Shown here one piece after another: positions 37,330 through 49,652 of a stretch of 64,000 bases of DNA. Numbering within the stretch: position 1 is the stretch's first letter; the number at the start of each line of letters is the position of its first letter. The position numbers and the translations under genes were made by a program. The notes beneath the pieces are model-generated. The model did no database searches. It was not told the DNA's origin and saw only the letters and a list, made by a program, of their open reading frames with translations. This stretch comes from Rhizobium grahamii (GTDB lineage: Bacteria; Pseudomonadota; Alphaproteobacteria; Rhizobiales; Rhizobiaceae). The stretch is from contig NZ_CP043498.1 in NCBI RefSeq assembly GCF_009498215.1, positions 2,232,001 through 2,296,000 on the forward strand, in the 5' to 3' direction.

Positions 37330-37823
37330 CGAAGTCGACCTGAAGCCCTGTCACAAAGTCACACAGGGCTTCGATTTCCCCAAAAATGGTAGAAAAGCCG
37401 CTGTCTCATAGATGAACGGCTGTGTCCCCCGTTAATCCAAAATTAAAATCTAATGAATAGATATCGTGGTGGTCGTGAGGGTTCTGTCGAAGGACGACGC
37501 CCGCCGTTTTGCTTAGGCAAGGTTGCGAAGCGCTGTAGCCAACTCCAGAAGCCTGCGTCCACTGGCGTAGGGATCAGGGTCGTTTTGGCCCTGGGCGCAT
37601 GATGCCCTTCCGATGCGCTGGCTCGTGCGAGCCATGTTCCATGCAGCATTCTTTTCTCCGACAGGACGCTTGCGTTGTCGATGCCTTGGGGGCTTCGGCG
37701 TGCAGGTAAGCTGCCCGTGGGCGCAGGACGCGCTCCAGGCCGCGATGGATGGCATTGTGTCCGTCTACGAGGTCGATGGCAGGGAATGACGTTTTGATCA
37801 GTTAACACCAGGGGCGCGCGTCC
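37330..37823 (+). promoter_or_regulatory. long leader/promoter region of repeat-protein gene 2
   Basis: This 494-nt gap has no supported gene. It carries the same ordered blocks as the region before gene 1: the AT-rich 34-mer at 37431-37464, GGGCGCATGATGCCC at 37593-37607, GAGCCATGTTCC at 37629-37640 and the start-proximal GCGCGTCCATGACC. Spacing to the ATG is 393 nt versus 361 nt in gene 1, and sequence between blocks has drifted, so the conserved blocks are likely functional. Confidence 0.5.
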
Positions 37824-40800
37824 ATGACCACCATTGTTTCATCGTTGACCATCAACCAAATCAAGTCGCTATCGACCGCTTCGATAGCTGCGCTTGCGTC
37901 TTCCGAAATTGCGGCAATGAGCGTAAGCCAGATCAAGGCGCTTAGCTCGAGCCAGGTTTCGGCACTCAGCACTGATGACGTTGCTGCACTAAGCTCGTCG
38001 CAGATCGGCGCCATTTCGGCCGCCGCTGTCGTAGGCCTCAGCCTCAGCCAGATGGAAGTTCTGTCTTCCAACCAGATCGGCGGCCTTTCCGCTGCCCAGG
38101 TTACCGCACTTTACACCAGCCAGGTCGAAGCGCTCTCCTCCTCCCAGGTTGAAGCGCTTTCTTCCGTTCAGATCGCCGCTCTCAGCGCCAACCAGCTGAA
38201 GGCATTGTCCACGGACGAGCTCGCAACGTTCTCCACCGATGAAATTGCCGCCATCAGCGTCAAGGCGCTGGCCGGCATGACGACGGAACAGGTCGCATCG
38301 CTGACCACCGACAAGCTGGTGGCTCTGAAGGGCACGCAGCTCGCAGCGCTCGCAACGAGCCAGATCGTGGCACTCGACTCCGCACAGCTCGGCGCTCTCA
38401 CGACCTCCCAGATCACCTCGCTGAGCGCCAAGCAGGTCTCCGCTCTGACGACCGATAGCATTGTCGGCCTAACGTCGGGCCAGGTCGGCGCCCTCTCCAA
38501 GGTTCAGATCGCTGCTCTGACGACGACGCAGCTCAGCACCTTCGACACGGTGCAGGTTCAGGCCCTGAGCTCCGCTCAGATCTCTGTTCTGACGGCGGAA
38601 GACATCAAGGCCCTGTCTTCGGACGATATCGCAACCTTCACCACCGATGAGCTCGCTGCCATCTCGGCCAAGGCTCTTGCCGGCCTCAGCACCGAAACCA
38701 TCTCGACCTTCGCTTCCTCGCAGGTCGCAGCTCTGACGAAGACGCAGCTCGCAGCACTGAGCACGACTCAGGTTGCATCCATGGGCTCCGACCAGGTCGC
38801 CGCCCTCAACAGCTCGCAGATCGCAGGTCTTAGCGCCAAGCAGGTTGCGTCCCTGACGACGGATGCGCTTGTCGGCCTGACCACCAGCCAGGTTGCCTCG
38901 CTCTCCAAGGTTCAGGTCGCAGCCCTCACCTCCGGCCAGATCACCTCGCTGGAATCCACCCAGCTCGAAGCCCTGACCAGCAGCCAGGTCGCATCGCTCT
39001 CGGCAGCCCAGGTCAAGGCGCTCTCGACCGACGACCTCGCTGCCTTCGCAACCGACGAGATCGCCGCCATCAACGTCAAGTCCCTCTCGGGCCTCGACAC
39101 CGCAACGGTCACCTCGCTCGCCTCCTCGCAGATCGCAGCCCTCTCCAAGGCTCAGATCGCGGCGCTCTCAACCGGCCAGGTCGCCGCCATGGGCTCCGAC
39201 CAGGTCGCCGCCCTCAACAGCTCGCAGATCGCTGGCCTCAGCGCCAAGCAGGTTGCGTCCCTGACGACGGATGCGCTTGTCGGTCTGACCACCAGCCAGG
39301 TTGCCTCGCTCTCCAAGGTTCAGGTCGCGGCCCTGACCTCCGACCAGATCACCTCGCTGGAATCCACCCAGCTCGAAGCCCTGACCAGCAGCCAGGTCGC
39401 ATCGCTCTCGGCAGCCCAGGTCAAGGCGCTCTCGACCGACGACCTCGCTGCCTTCGCAACCGACGAGATCGCCGCCATCAACGTCAAGTCCCTCTCGGGC
39501 CTCGACACCGCAACGGTCACCTCGCTCGCCTCCTCGCAGATCGCAGCCCTCTCCAAGGCTCAGATCGCGGCGCTCTCCACCGGCCAGGTCGCGGCCATGG
39601 GCTCCGATCAGGTTGGTGCGCTTTCCTCCGCGCAGATCGCCGGTCTTAGCGCCAAGCAGGTTGCCGCCTTCACCACCGACGCCATCGTCGGCCTGACCAC
39701 CGAAGGTGTCGCCGCCATCTCCAACGCCCAGATCACCGGCCTCACCTCCGGCCAGCTCTCGGCCCTCGACACCTCGCAGGTATCGGCCCTGACCAGCAGC
39801 CAGGTCAGCGCCCTCAGCGCTACCCAGCTCGGATCGCTCTCGACCGACGATATCGCCACCTTCACCACGGACGAAGTGGCCGCCATCGCCGTCAAGTCGC
39901 TCTCCGGATTGACCACCGATCAGGTCTCGTCGCTGACAAGCGACAAGGTCGCGGCCCTCAAGACCGCACAGATCGCTGCTCTCTCCACCGATCAGGTCCA
40001 CCTCCTCGGCTCCTCGCAGATCACTGGTCTTGCCTCGTCGCAGATCAGCGCCCTGACCGCCAAGCAGGTTGCCGCCCTGACCACCGATACCGTCGCCGGC
40101 CTCAGCACCAACCAGATCACCGGCCTCACCAAGGTCCAGATCGCGGCTCTCACCACCGATCAGGTCGCAGCCTTCGACTCCGCGCAGGTCGACGCCCTGT
40201 CGAGCGCTCAGATCGCGGCCCTGACCTCCGGTGACCTGGCGGCCATGTCCTCCGACGAGATCGCAACCTTCTCCACCGACGAGATCGCCGCCATCAGCAC
40301 CGGCGCCCTTGGTGGCCTGCAGACCGACACGCTCTCGACGATGGCCTCCTCGCAGATCGCCGCCCTCACCAAGGCGCAGCTCGCAGCCCTCGGCACCGGT
40401 CAGGTCGCCGTCCTCGGCTCCGAGCAGCTGGCAGCGATCAACAGCTCGCAGATCACCGCCCTGACGGCAAAGCAGGTCGCGGCTCTGACAACCGATGCGG
40501 TTGTCGGCCTCACCTCCGCTCAGATCGGCGCGCTGACCGCAACCCAGGTCGCAACCCTGAACTCGGCACAGCTGCAGGCGCTCGACTCCACCCAGATCGA
40601 AGCCCTCGGCAGTGCCCAGGTCGCCGCTCTCAGCTCCGGCCAGCTGCAGGCGCTGAACTCCGACGATATCGCCTCCTTCTCGACCGACGATATCGCCGCC
40701 ATCAGCACCAAGGCACTTGCCGGTCTCGGAACCGACATCCTGTCGGGAATGGCCTCCTCGCAGGTCGCTGCTCTCACCAAGACGCAGATTGCATCCCTCT

Positions 40801-41660
40801 CCACAGGTCAGGTTGCAGCCCTCGTCTCCGCACAGATCAGCGCCATCGACACCGCTCACCTCTCAGCCCTCACCGCAGCTCAGGTCGGTGCCCTCACAAC
40901 CGATGCTCTCGCAGGTCTTGCTTCCAGCCAGATCAGCGCGCTGTCCTCGGCTCAGGTTGGCGGTCTGAAGAGCGATCAGCTGGCCTCGCTCGACACCGCA
41001 CAGGTTTCGGCACTGACCAGCAGCCAGATCGCGGTCCTGTCGGCAACGCAGATCGGCGGTCTCAGCACCGACGATATCGCTACCTTCACGACGGATGAGC
41101 TTGCTGCCATCAACACGAAGGCCCTGGCCAGCCTCTCGACCAGCACGATCGCCGGACTGGAATCCTCCCAGCTCGTCGCTCTCTCGAAGGCTCAGGTCGC
41201 CGCTCTGACGACGACGCAGGTTGCCACCCTGGCCTCCAGCCAGATCGGCTCCCTGACGACCGAGCAGGTCGGCGCGCTGACGGCGGCTCAGGTTACCTCG
41301 CTGACCACCGATGCCGTCACAGGCCTCGGCAGCAGCCAGGTTGCGGTTCTGACGGCAAACCAGATCGCTGCACTGAGCAGCGGCCAGGTAGAAGCGCTGA
41401 ACTCCGATCAGGTCGCAGCTCTGACGAGCTCGCAGATCGGCTCTCTGAGCTCCACCCAGCTCGCCGCGATGTCCTCGGACGAAGTTGCGACCTTCCTGAC
41501 CGACGAAATCGCAGCGATCAGCACGAAGGCTCTGGCCGGACTGTCGACCGACGATATCGCCGGCCTGGCAAGCAACCAGCTCGAGGCCTTCACCAGCCAG
41601 CAGGTCAGCTCGCTGAACGCCGATCAGGTCGCGGCTCTCATCGCAGCCCGCTACCAGTAA
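37824..41660 (+). CDS. giant octapeptide-repeat protein 2
   Basis: The 1278-aa paralogue of the 31-36 kb protein has about 159 octads with the same consensus and 136-aa super-repeat. The N-terminal 120 residues (MTTIVSSLTINQIKSL ... GAISAAAVVGLSLSQMEVLSS) align with gene 1 and differ from the internal repeats, so the N-terminus is a distinct conserved cap. The C-terminus AALIAARYQ is also shared. Residues about 340-1035 are encoded by the block nearly identical to gene 1. No signal peptide, Cys or Trp is seen. It lies immediately upstream of a glycosyltransferase gene, and its many Ser/Thr could be acceptor sites, which is inference only. Confidence 0.85.
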   Translation: MTTIVSSLTINQIKSLSTASIAALASSEIAAMSVSQIKALSSSQVSALSTDDVAALSSSQIGAISAAAVVGLSLSQMEVLSSNQIGGLSAAQVTALYTSQVEALSSSQVEALSSVQIAALSANQLKALSTDELATFSTDEIAAISVKALAGMTTEQVASLTTDKLVALKGTQLAALATSQIVALDSAQLGALTTSQITSLSAKQVSALTTDSIVGLTSGQVGALSKVQIAALTTTQLSTFDTVQVQALSSAQISVLTAEDIKALSSDDIATFTTDELAAISAKALAGLSTETISTFASSQVAALTKTQLAALSTTQVASMGSDQVAALNSSQIAGLSAKQVASLTTDALVGLTTSQVASLSKVQVAALTSGQITSLESTQLEALTSSQVASLSAAQVKALSTDDLAAFATDEIAAINVKSLSGLDTATVTSLASSQIAALSKAQIAALSTGQVAAMGSDQVAALNSSQIAGLSAKQVASLTTDALVGLTTSQVASLSKVQVAALTSDQITSLESTQLEALTSSQVASLSAAQVKALSTDDLAAFATDEIAAINVKSLSGLDTATVTSLASSQIAALSKAQIAALSTGQVAAMGSDQVGALSSAQIAGLSAKQVAAFTTDAIVGLTTEGVAAISNAQITGLTSGQLSALDTSQVSALTSSQVSALSATQLGSLSTDDIATFTTDEVAAIAVKSLSGLTTDQVSSLTSDKVAALKTAQIAALSTDQVHLLGSSQITGLASSQISALTAKQVAALTTDTVAGLSTNQITGLTKVQIAALTTDQVAAFDSAQVDALSSAQIAALTSGDLAAMSSDEIATFSTDEIAAISTGALGGLQTDTLSTMASSQIAALTKAQLAALGTGQVAVLGSEQLAAINSSQITALTAKQVAALTTDAVVGLTSAQIGALTATQVATLNSAQLQALDSTQIEALGSAQVAALSSGQLQALNSDDIASFSTDDIAAISTKALAGLGTDILSGMASSQVAALTKTQIASLSTGQVAALVSAQISAIDTAHLSALTAAQVGALTTDALAGLASSQISALSSAQVGGLKSDQLASLDTAQVSALTSSQIAVLSATQIGGLSTDDIATFTTDELAAINTKALASLSTSTIAGLESSQLVALSKAQVAALTTTQVATLASSQIGSLTTEQVGALTAAQVTSLTTDAVTGLGSSQVAVLTANQIAALSSGQVEALNSDQVAALTSSQIGSLSSTQLAAMSSDEVATFLTDEIAAISTKALAGLSTDDIAGLASNQLEAFTSQQVSSLNADQVAALIAARYQ
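38835..40939 (+). repeat. 2.1-kb nearly identical block, copy B (partner 33654-35758)
   Basis: This is the same sequence as copy A at +5181 nt. It contains the tandem 408-bp units starting at 38835 and 39243. Beyond 40939 the two genes differ completely in order of octads until their C-termini. Confidence 0.85.
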
Positions 41661-41671
41661 TCTGAAATCCT

Positions 41672-41704
41672 GCGGCGCGGAGAAATCCGCGCCGCATCCC
41701 TTTT
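41672..41704 (+). terminator. terminator of repeat-protein gene 2
   Basis: GCGGCGCGGA and TCCGCGCCGC form a perfect 10-bp stem capped by a GAAA tetraloop, followed by ATCCCTTTT, 12 nt after the stop. Confidence 0.85.
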
Positions 41705-41861
41705 GCGACGAACCTTCCACACCCTGCTTCCCCTGCCCCAGCGGCACTTTCCACCAGACGGCATCCAGTTCCAGGCAAGCTATCCGCAGTAGCTAAATAA
41801 GCGAGCACCGCTCCGTTTTATCTACTTCCGACCGACTCGGTCGCCTTGCCGCAGGATGTCC

Positions 41862-45243
<3,382 letters not shown>

Positions 45244-45262
45244 GATCAATCATCGCCATTGT

Positions 45263-45296
45263 CGCCGGGAAGCGGTCCGCCGCTCCCGGCGTTTTT
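45263..45296 (+). terminator. terminator of glf
   Basis: CGCCGGGA-AGCGG and CCGCT-CCCGGCG pair with one bulge around TCCG, followed by TTTTT, about 20 nt after the stop. Confidence 0.85.
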
Positions 45297-45448
45297 GCGT
45301 TCAGGAATCGTTTGCCGCGTTGCAGATATCCCGTCGCGCACGTCCTCGCCGAAAATGGGATGTAACATCACTGTCGTTACTGTAACGTACTTTCGTTCGG
45401 CGCAGCCGCCTCCTAAGGATGGCCCGCTTCAATGAGGGGATCGAAAAC

Positions 45449-46681
45449 GTGATAGCAGCCCGGGCTCTTCGGAGGCTAGCGCCACTTCTTGCCGCCGTGT
45501 TTCTAACGGCATGCGGCCATCCGACTGGGGTCATGGAACCGGTTCAGCTGACGGCAGCAACGCCCAAGACCACCCAGGTCGATATGCTGGTCGCCACCAC
45601 GCGAGAGCCATCGGGCGACCCGACGACGCTCTTCAATGGCGAACGCAGCCCGAAGCCATACCTGACCGACGTTGCCGTCTCGATCCCGCCAAAGCGCGAA
45701 TCCGGCACGGTTCAATGGCCAAGACGGCTGCCGCCGAACCCTGCCACGGATTTCGCCGTTACGCGCGTCAAGCAGATCGCGACCGTGCCGGAAGGCCGGG
45801 CCTGGTTCCGCACCCATAGCGAAGGCGGACGCGCGCTGGTCTTCGTGCATGGCTTCAACAACAAGTACGAAGACTCCGTCTTCCGCCTTGCCCAGATCGT
45901 CCACGACAGCGGCATGCAGGCAACGCCGATCCTTTTCACGTGGCCGTCCCGCGCTCAGCTGACCGCCTACGAATACGACAAGGAAAGCACCAACTATTCG
46001 CGCACGGCCCTTGAGCAGACGCTGCGGACGCTGGCGCAGGACCCTGCGGTCAAGGACATCACCATTCTCGCCCACTCAATGGGCACCTGGCTGGCGATGG
46101 AATCGCTCCGGCAGATGGGAATCCGCGACGGTCGCGTCAACTCGAAGATCCAAAACGTGATCCTCGCCTCACCCGATATCGATATTCAGGTCTTCGCGAA
46201 GCAGTATGCCGAAATGGGAACGCCGCATCCCAAGTTCACGATCTTCGTCTCGCAGGACGACAAGGCGCTTGCGGTCTCCAGTTTCATTACCGGCAAGGTT
46301 TCTCGCCTCGGCGCGATCGATCCGACCGTCGAGCCTTATCGAACCAAGCTGGAGGAAGCTGGCATCACCGCAATCGATCTGACAAAGGTAAAGGGCGGCG
46401 ACCGGCTCAACCACGGCAAGTTCGCCGAGAGCCCCGAAATCGTTCAGCTGATCGGCCAGCGCCTGATCGCCGGACAACCGCTGACGGATTCGAACGTATC
46501 TCTCGGACAGGGCCTGACCGCCGTCGTCGGCGGCACGGTGACCACGATCGGCAATGTCACCGCAACGGCTGTCGCTGCCCCCGTCACGATCATCGAACAA
46601 CCACTTCAGCTCAAGAAAAAGCCCAAGAAGGCAGACGAAACACTTCAAGGCGATCTCGTGCCTCAGCCTCTGACACAATAA
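45449..46681 (+). CDS. alpha/beta-hydrolase lipoprotein (DUF900 family)
   Basis: The protein of about 410 aa has a lipoprotein signal (LAPLLAAVFLTACG) and an alpha/beta-hydrolase domain: oxyanion region LVFVHGFNNKYEDSVFRL and nucleophile S210 in LAHSMGTW. DUF900 members are uncharacterised esterase/lipase-like proteins. GTG at 45449 is preferred because GAGGGG lies 9 nt upstream and gives a compact signal peptide. An ATG at 45419 in the same frame has AAGG directly abutting it. The C-terminal 60 residues are low-complexity (VVGGTVTTIGNVTATAVAAP) and end in a basic Lys/Pro stretch. Confidence 0.85.
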   Translation: MIAARALRRLAPLLAAVFLTACGHPTGVMEPVQLTAATPKTTQVDMLVATTREPSGDPTTLFNGERSPKPYLTDVAVSIPPKRESGTVQWPRRLPPNPATDFAVTRVKQIATVPEGRAWFRTHSEGGRALVFVHGFNNKYEDSVFRLAQIVHDSGMQATPILFTWPSRAQLTAYEYDKESTNYSRTALEQTLRTLAQDPAVKDITILAHSMGTWLAMESLRQMGIRDGRVNSKIQNVILASPDIDIQVFAKQYAEMGTPHPKFTIFVSQDDKALAVSSFITGKVSRLGAIDPTVEPYRTKLEEAGITAIDLTKVKGGDRLNHGKFAESPEIVQLIGQRLIAGQPLTDSNVSLGQGLTAVVGGTVTTIGNVTATAVAAPVTIIEQPLQLKKKPKKADETLQGDLVPQPLTQ

Positions 46682-46816
46682 GCGCCATCGCTGCCATTCC
46701 GGCATCGATCGCCATTCGAACATAGCATTCCCATGGTCGTAGCAATGCTCCTTTGCACTGCGAACAGGGCCACATCCAGCATGCCATTCGAAACGGAAGC
46801 GGAAAGGAAAGCAGAA

Positions 46817-47335
46817 ATGTCGGAACTCGTAGTCATCGGCTTCGATGCAATGGACGAAGCGGACAAGGTGCTGGTGAAGCTCGCCGGTCTGAAGAAGGAA
46901 TATCTGGTTGATCTCGAGGATGCCGTGGTTGTCGTGCGCGACGAGACGGGCAAGGTTCATCTCAAACAAAGCATGAACCTGACGGCGATCGGCGCGACGT
47001 CCGGCCTGCTGTCCGGATCGATATGGGGCGGCCTCGTGGGGCTGCTCTTCCTCAATCCCCTCGCCGGCTTTGCAATCGGCGGACTGGTGGGCGCCGGCGC
47101 CGGCGCGATCTCGGGGTCGCTTGCCGATTACGGGATCGACGACGAGTTCATCAAGTCGCTCGGCTCGACCATTCCAAACTCCTCCTCGGCGCTTTTCGTG
47201 CTGATCCGCAAGGTCCAGCCTGAAAAGGTCATGGCCGAGTTCGAAGGACTGCGTGGGCGTGTTCTCAAGACCTCGCTTGCGCCTGAGCAGGAAGAGCGGC
47301 TGAGAAAGGCTCTCTCCGGGGCAAACGCTACCTAA
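46817..47335 (+). CDS. DUF1269 membrane protein
   Basis: The 172-aa protein starts MSELVVIGFDAMDEADKVL, with a ferredoxin-like N-terminal domain. A glycine-rich hydrophobic hairpin follows (about 64-105: GLLSGSIWGGLVGLLFLNPLAGFAIGGLVGAGAGAISG), typical of DUF1269 proteins of unknown function. AAGGAAA lies 7-8 nt before the ATG; the open frame continues 28 codons upstream without supporting signals. It follows the DUF900 gene by 135 nt on the same strand. Confidence 0.85.
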   Translation: MSELVVIGFDAMDEADKVLVKLAGLKKEYLVDLEDAVVVVRDETGKVHLKQSMNLTAIGATSGLLSGSIWGGLVGLLFLNPLAGFAIGGLVGAGAGAISGSLADYGIDDEFIKSLGSTIPNSSSALFVLIRKVQPEKVMAEFEGLRGRVLKTSLAPEQEERLRKALSGANAT

Positions 47336-47434
47336 GGACGGGAAAGGTATTCGCCAACCAAGCGGGGCGCGGCCACCTTCATTCGCGATCGTCGCGCTCC
47401 TCGATCCGGGGCGCGCTTTTCTATCGCGGCGCGT

Positions 47435-48103
47435 TCAATCGAAGCGCAGCTTCGTTTTCTGCTGGCCCGCTGCATCGAAGTTATCCGGGTTCAGCCAGGC
47501 TTCATACGCGGCTTTAAGGCGCGGCCAATCCGCATCGATGATCGCAAACCAGGCGGTATCGCGGTTCTTTCCCTTTGCCACCATATGCTGGCGGAAAACA
47601 CCTTCGAAGCTGAAGCCGAAGCGAAGCGCCGCCCGCTTCGACGGTTCGTTCAGGTTGTTGCATTTCCATTCAAAGCGCCGGTAGCCCAGCGTGTCGAAGG
47701 CAAGGCTGGCAAACAGGTAGAGCGCTTCGGTGGTAACGCGGCTGCGCGCGATTGCCGGACCCCAGAGAATGCTGCCGATCTCAATGACGCCATGGGCCGC
47801 GTCGATCCGCATCAGCGCCTGCCGGCCCTCGGCGCGACCCGTCTTCTTGTCGATGACCGCGAAGAACATCGGATCCGGCGAAACGGCGGCCTTTTCCAGC
47901 CATGTCGTGAAGGCGGCCATATCGGCTGGCGCGTCCTCGAAAAGATAGCGGAAACGATCGTCCGCGCCCGGTTGCTGGGCGGAGGCAAACAGATCGGCCC
48001 CATGCTTGGCGACATCGAGCGGTTCCAGCCGCGTGTAACGGCCTTCGATGACGATCCGATCGGGGCGTGCGACGCCATTCCAGTGCGAGAGTTCCATGGT
48101 CAT
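47435..48103 (-). CDS. GNAT-family N-acetyltransferase (RimL-like)
   Basis: The 222-aa protein has the RimJ/RimL type GNAT layout: RYTRLEPLDVAKHGADLF at the start, GVIEIGSILWGPAIARSRVTTEALYLF as the acetyl-CoA binding region and RRFEWKCNNLNEPSKRAALRFGFSFEG as motif B. The acceptor is unknown. It is divergent from a MocR regulator whose start lies about 117 nt away, the usual arrangement when MocR controls its neighbour. Confidence 0.85.
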   Translation of the reverse strand: MTMELSHWNGVARPDRIVIEGRYTRLEPLDVAKHGADLFASAQQPGADDRFRYLFEDAPADMAAFTTWLEKAAVSPDPMFFAVIDKKTGRAEGRQALMRIDAAHGVIEIGSILWGPAIARSRVTTEALYLFASLAFDTLGYRRFEWKCNNLNEPSKRAALRFGFSFEGVFRQHMVAKGKNRDTAWFAIIDADWPRLKAAYEAWLNPDNFDAAGQQKTKLRFD

Positions 48104-48219
48104 TCCTCATCAGGTGCTCGGCAGCGCAAGCGCGCTGCGCCAGTTTCACCACCAACTCCTCTCTGCTACAGAAGAGGTATGCTATCCACGTCCACTTTAT
48201 CTATTTCAGGCATACCACT

Positions 48220-49640
48220 TTGAAAGCTGCAAGCTCAAACAATACCCCTGCGTGGCTATCCCTGGATCGTGATGCGGGCGATCTTGAGGGGCAGGTCTAT
48301 CGCGGCATCAGGGATCGCATCCTCAGCGGACAGATCGGACCGGGACACCGCGTGCCCTCGACGCGCGCTCTGGCGTCGTCGCTCGGCATTGCGCGTTCAA
48401 CCGTTGTCGGCGCCTATGAACGGCTGAAAGCCGACGGCTTCCTTGAGGCGGCAACTGGCTCAGGTTGTCGCGTCGCCGCGCTCTCCATGTCGGCCGTCAC
48501 GCCACCCCGCGAAAGACCGGCGTCTGCTTCGGCGGCTGCCCCGCAATCCCATCCCATGATGCTCGAGCCCGGTGTTCCGGATCTTGAAGACTTTCCACGG
48601 GGACCTGGGCCCGATACCTCGGCGGTCGCGCGCGAAATATGAGGGTCCTGGAACTCGGCTACGGCGAAGCCGGCGGCGTGGCGAATTTGCGAGAGGCGAT
48701 CGTCGAACATCTCTCGGCGATACGCGGGGTCATCGCCCACCCCGACCAGGTTGTGATCCTGCCCTCGACGCGAACCGCCATCGATCTGCTCGCCTTCCTC
48801 CAGTTGCGAGCATCCGGCAACAGCGTCGCATGGGTGGAGGAACCAGGCTATGCCTCGGCTAAAGCCCTTCTGACGACGGCCGGCGCACGGATCGTCCCCG
48901 TCCCTTGTGACGAGGCAGGCATTGACGTCACCCGCGCCGAGGGCCCGCCGCCCGGCCTCATCTATGTCACGCCGTCCCACCAATACCCGACCGGAGCGAC
49001 GATGAGCCTTCAGCGGCGGCTTGCGCTGCTGGAATTGGCGCACAAGAGCGGCGCGCTCATTCTTGAAGACGATTACGACAGCGATTTTCAGTACGGTTCC
49101 CGACCGATCGCCGCATTGCAGGGCATCGATCGCCACGCAACGGTCGCCTATCTCGGTACCTTTTCGAAGATCCTCGCCCCCGGCATTCGTGTTGCCTACG
49201 CCGTGCTGCCACGCTGGCTTTTACCACAGGCAGTGGAAACCTTGCGGCTTCGCGGTATTGCCGTGCCGGTTCACATCCAGGCAGCCCTTGCGGATTTCAT
49301 TCGCGACGGTCGGTTGCGGGCCTATCTCAGGCAGAGGAACACGCGTTATGCCGAGCGCATGCATGCGACGCGGGAGGCCCTGAGCAACCGGTGCGGCCAC
49401 CTCCTTTCGCTGGAAAGCGGCTCCGGCGGTCTCCAGCTCGCCAGCTGGTTTCATGACCAAAGCACCGATGACACTGCCGTCGTCAGAAAACTGCACGAGA
49501 AGGGCATTGCACCACAAGCCATGTCACGCTTCTTCGAGGGCCGCCCTCGCCCCGGCTTGCTGTTCGGTATTGCGCGTTCGTTGCCCGAGAATGCCGAGAA
49601 GCTGGCGCAGACGATCGCGGACGTATTGGCAAGGGAATGA
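48220..49640 (+). pseudogene. MocR/GntR-aminotransferase-like regulator, frameshifted
   Basis: The first 140 codons hold a GntR winged helix (LSLDRDAGDLEGQVYRGIRDRILSGQIGPG, LASSLGIARSTVVGAYERLKADGFL). The rest is a fold-type I PLP domain with LIYVTPSHQYPTGATMS, DDYDSDFQYG and TFSKILAPGIRVAY (PLP-Lys in SK). The frame is lost at 48604-48605. One extra C would read FPRGPWARYLGGRARNMRVLELGYG and give a normal protein of about 473 aa. TTG at 48220 is the likely start. It probably senses an amino compound or pyridoxal phosphate and regulates the divergent GNAT gene. Confidence 0.8.
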
Positions 49641-49652
49641 GGCGGCCTAGCC

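Noticed and set aside
33987..40859. 563-codon open frames on the minus strand inside both repeat genes, rich in G-D-L-R
   Set aside because: They are mirror frames of the octad repeats. Their sequence is a direct consequence of the plus-strand codons, and they have no independent start signals.
31029..41660. CRISPR-like regular DNA repeats
   Set aside because: Periodicity is 24 bp and 408 bp in an intact reading frame, without spacers of constant length or nearby cas genes.
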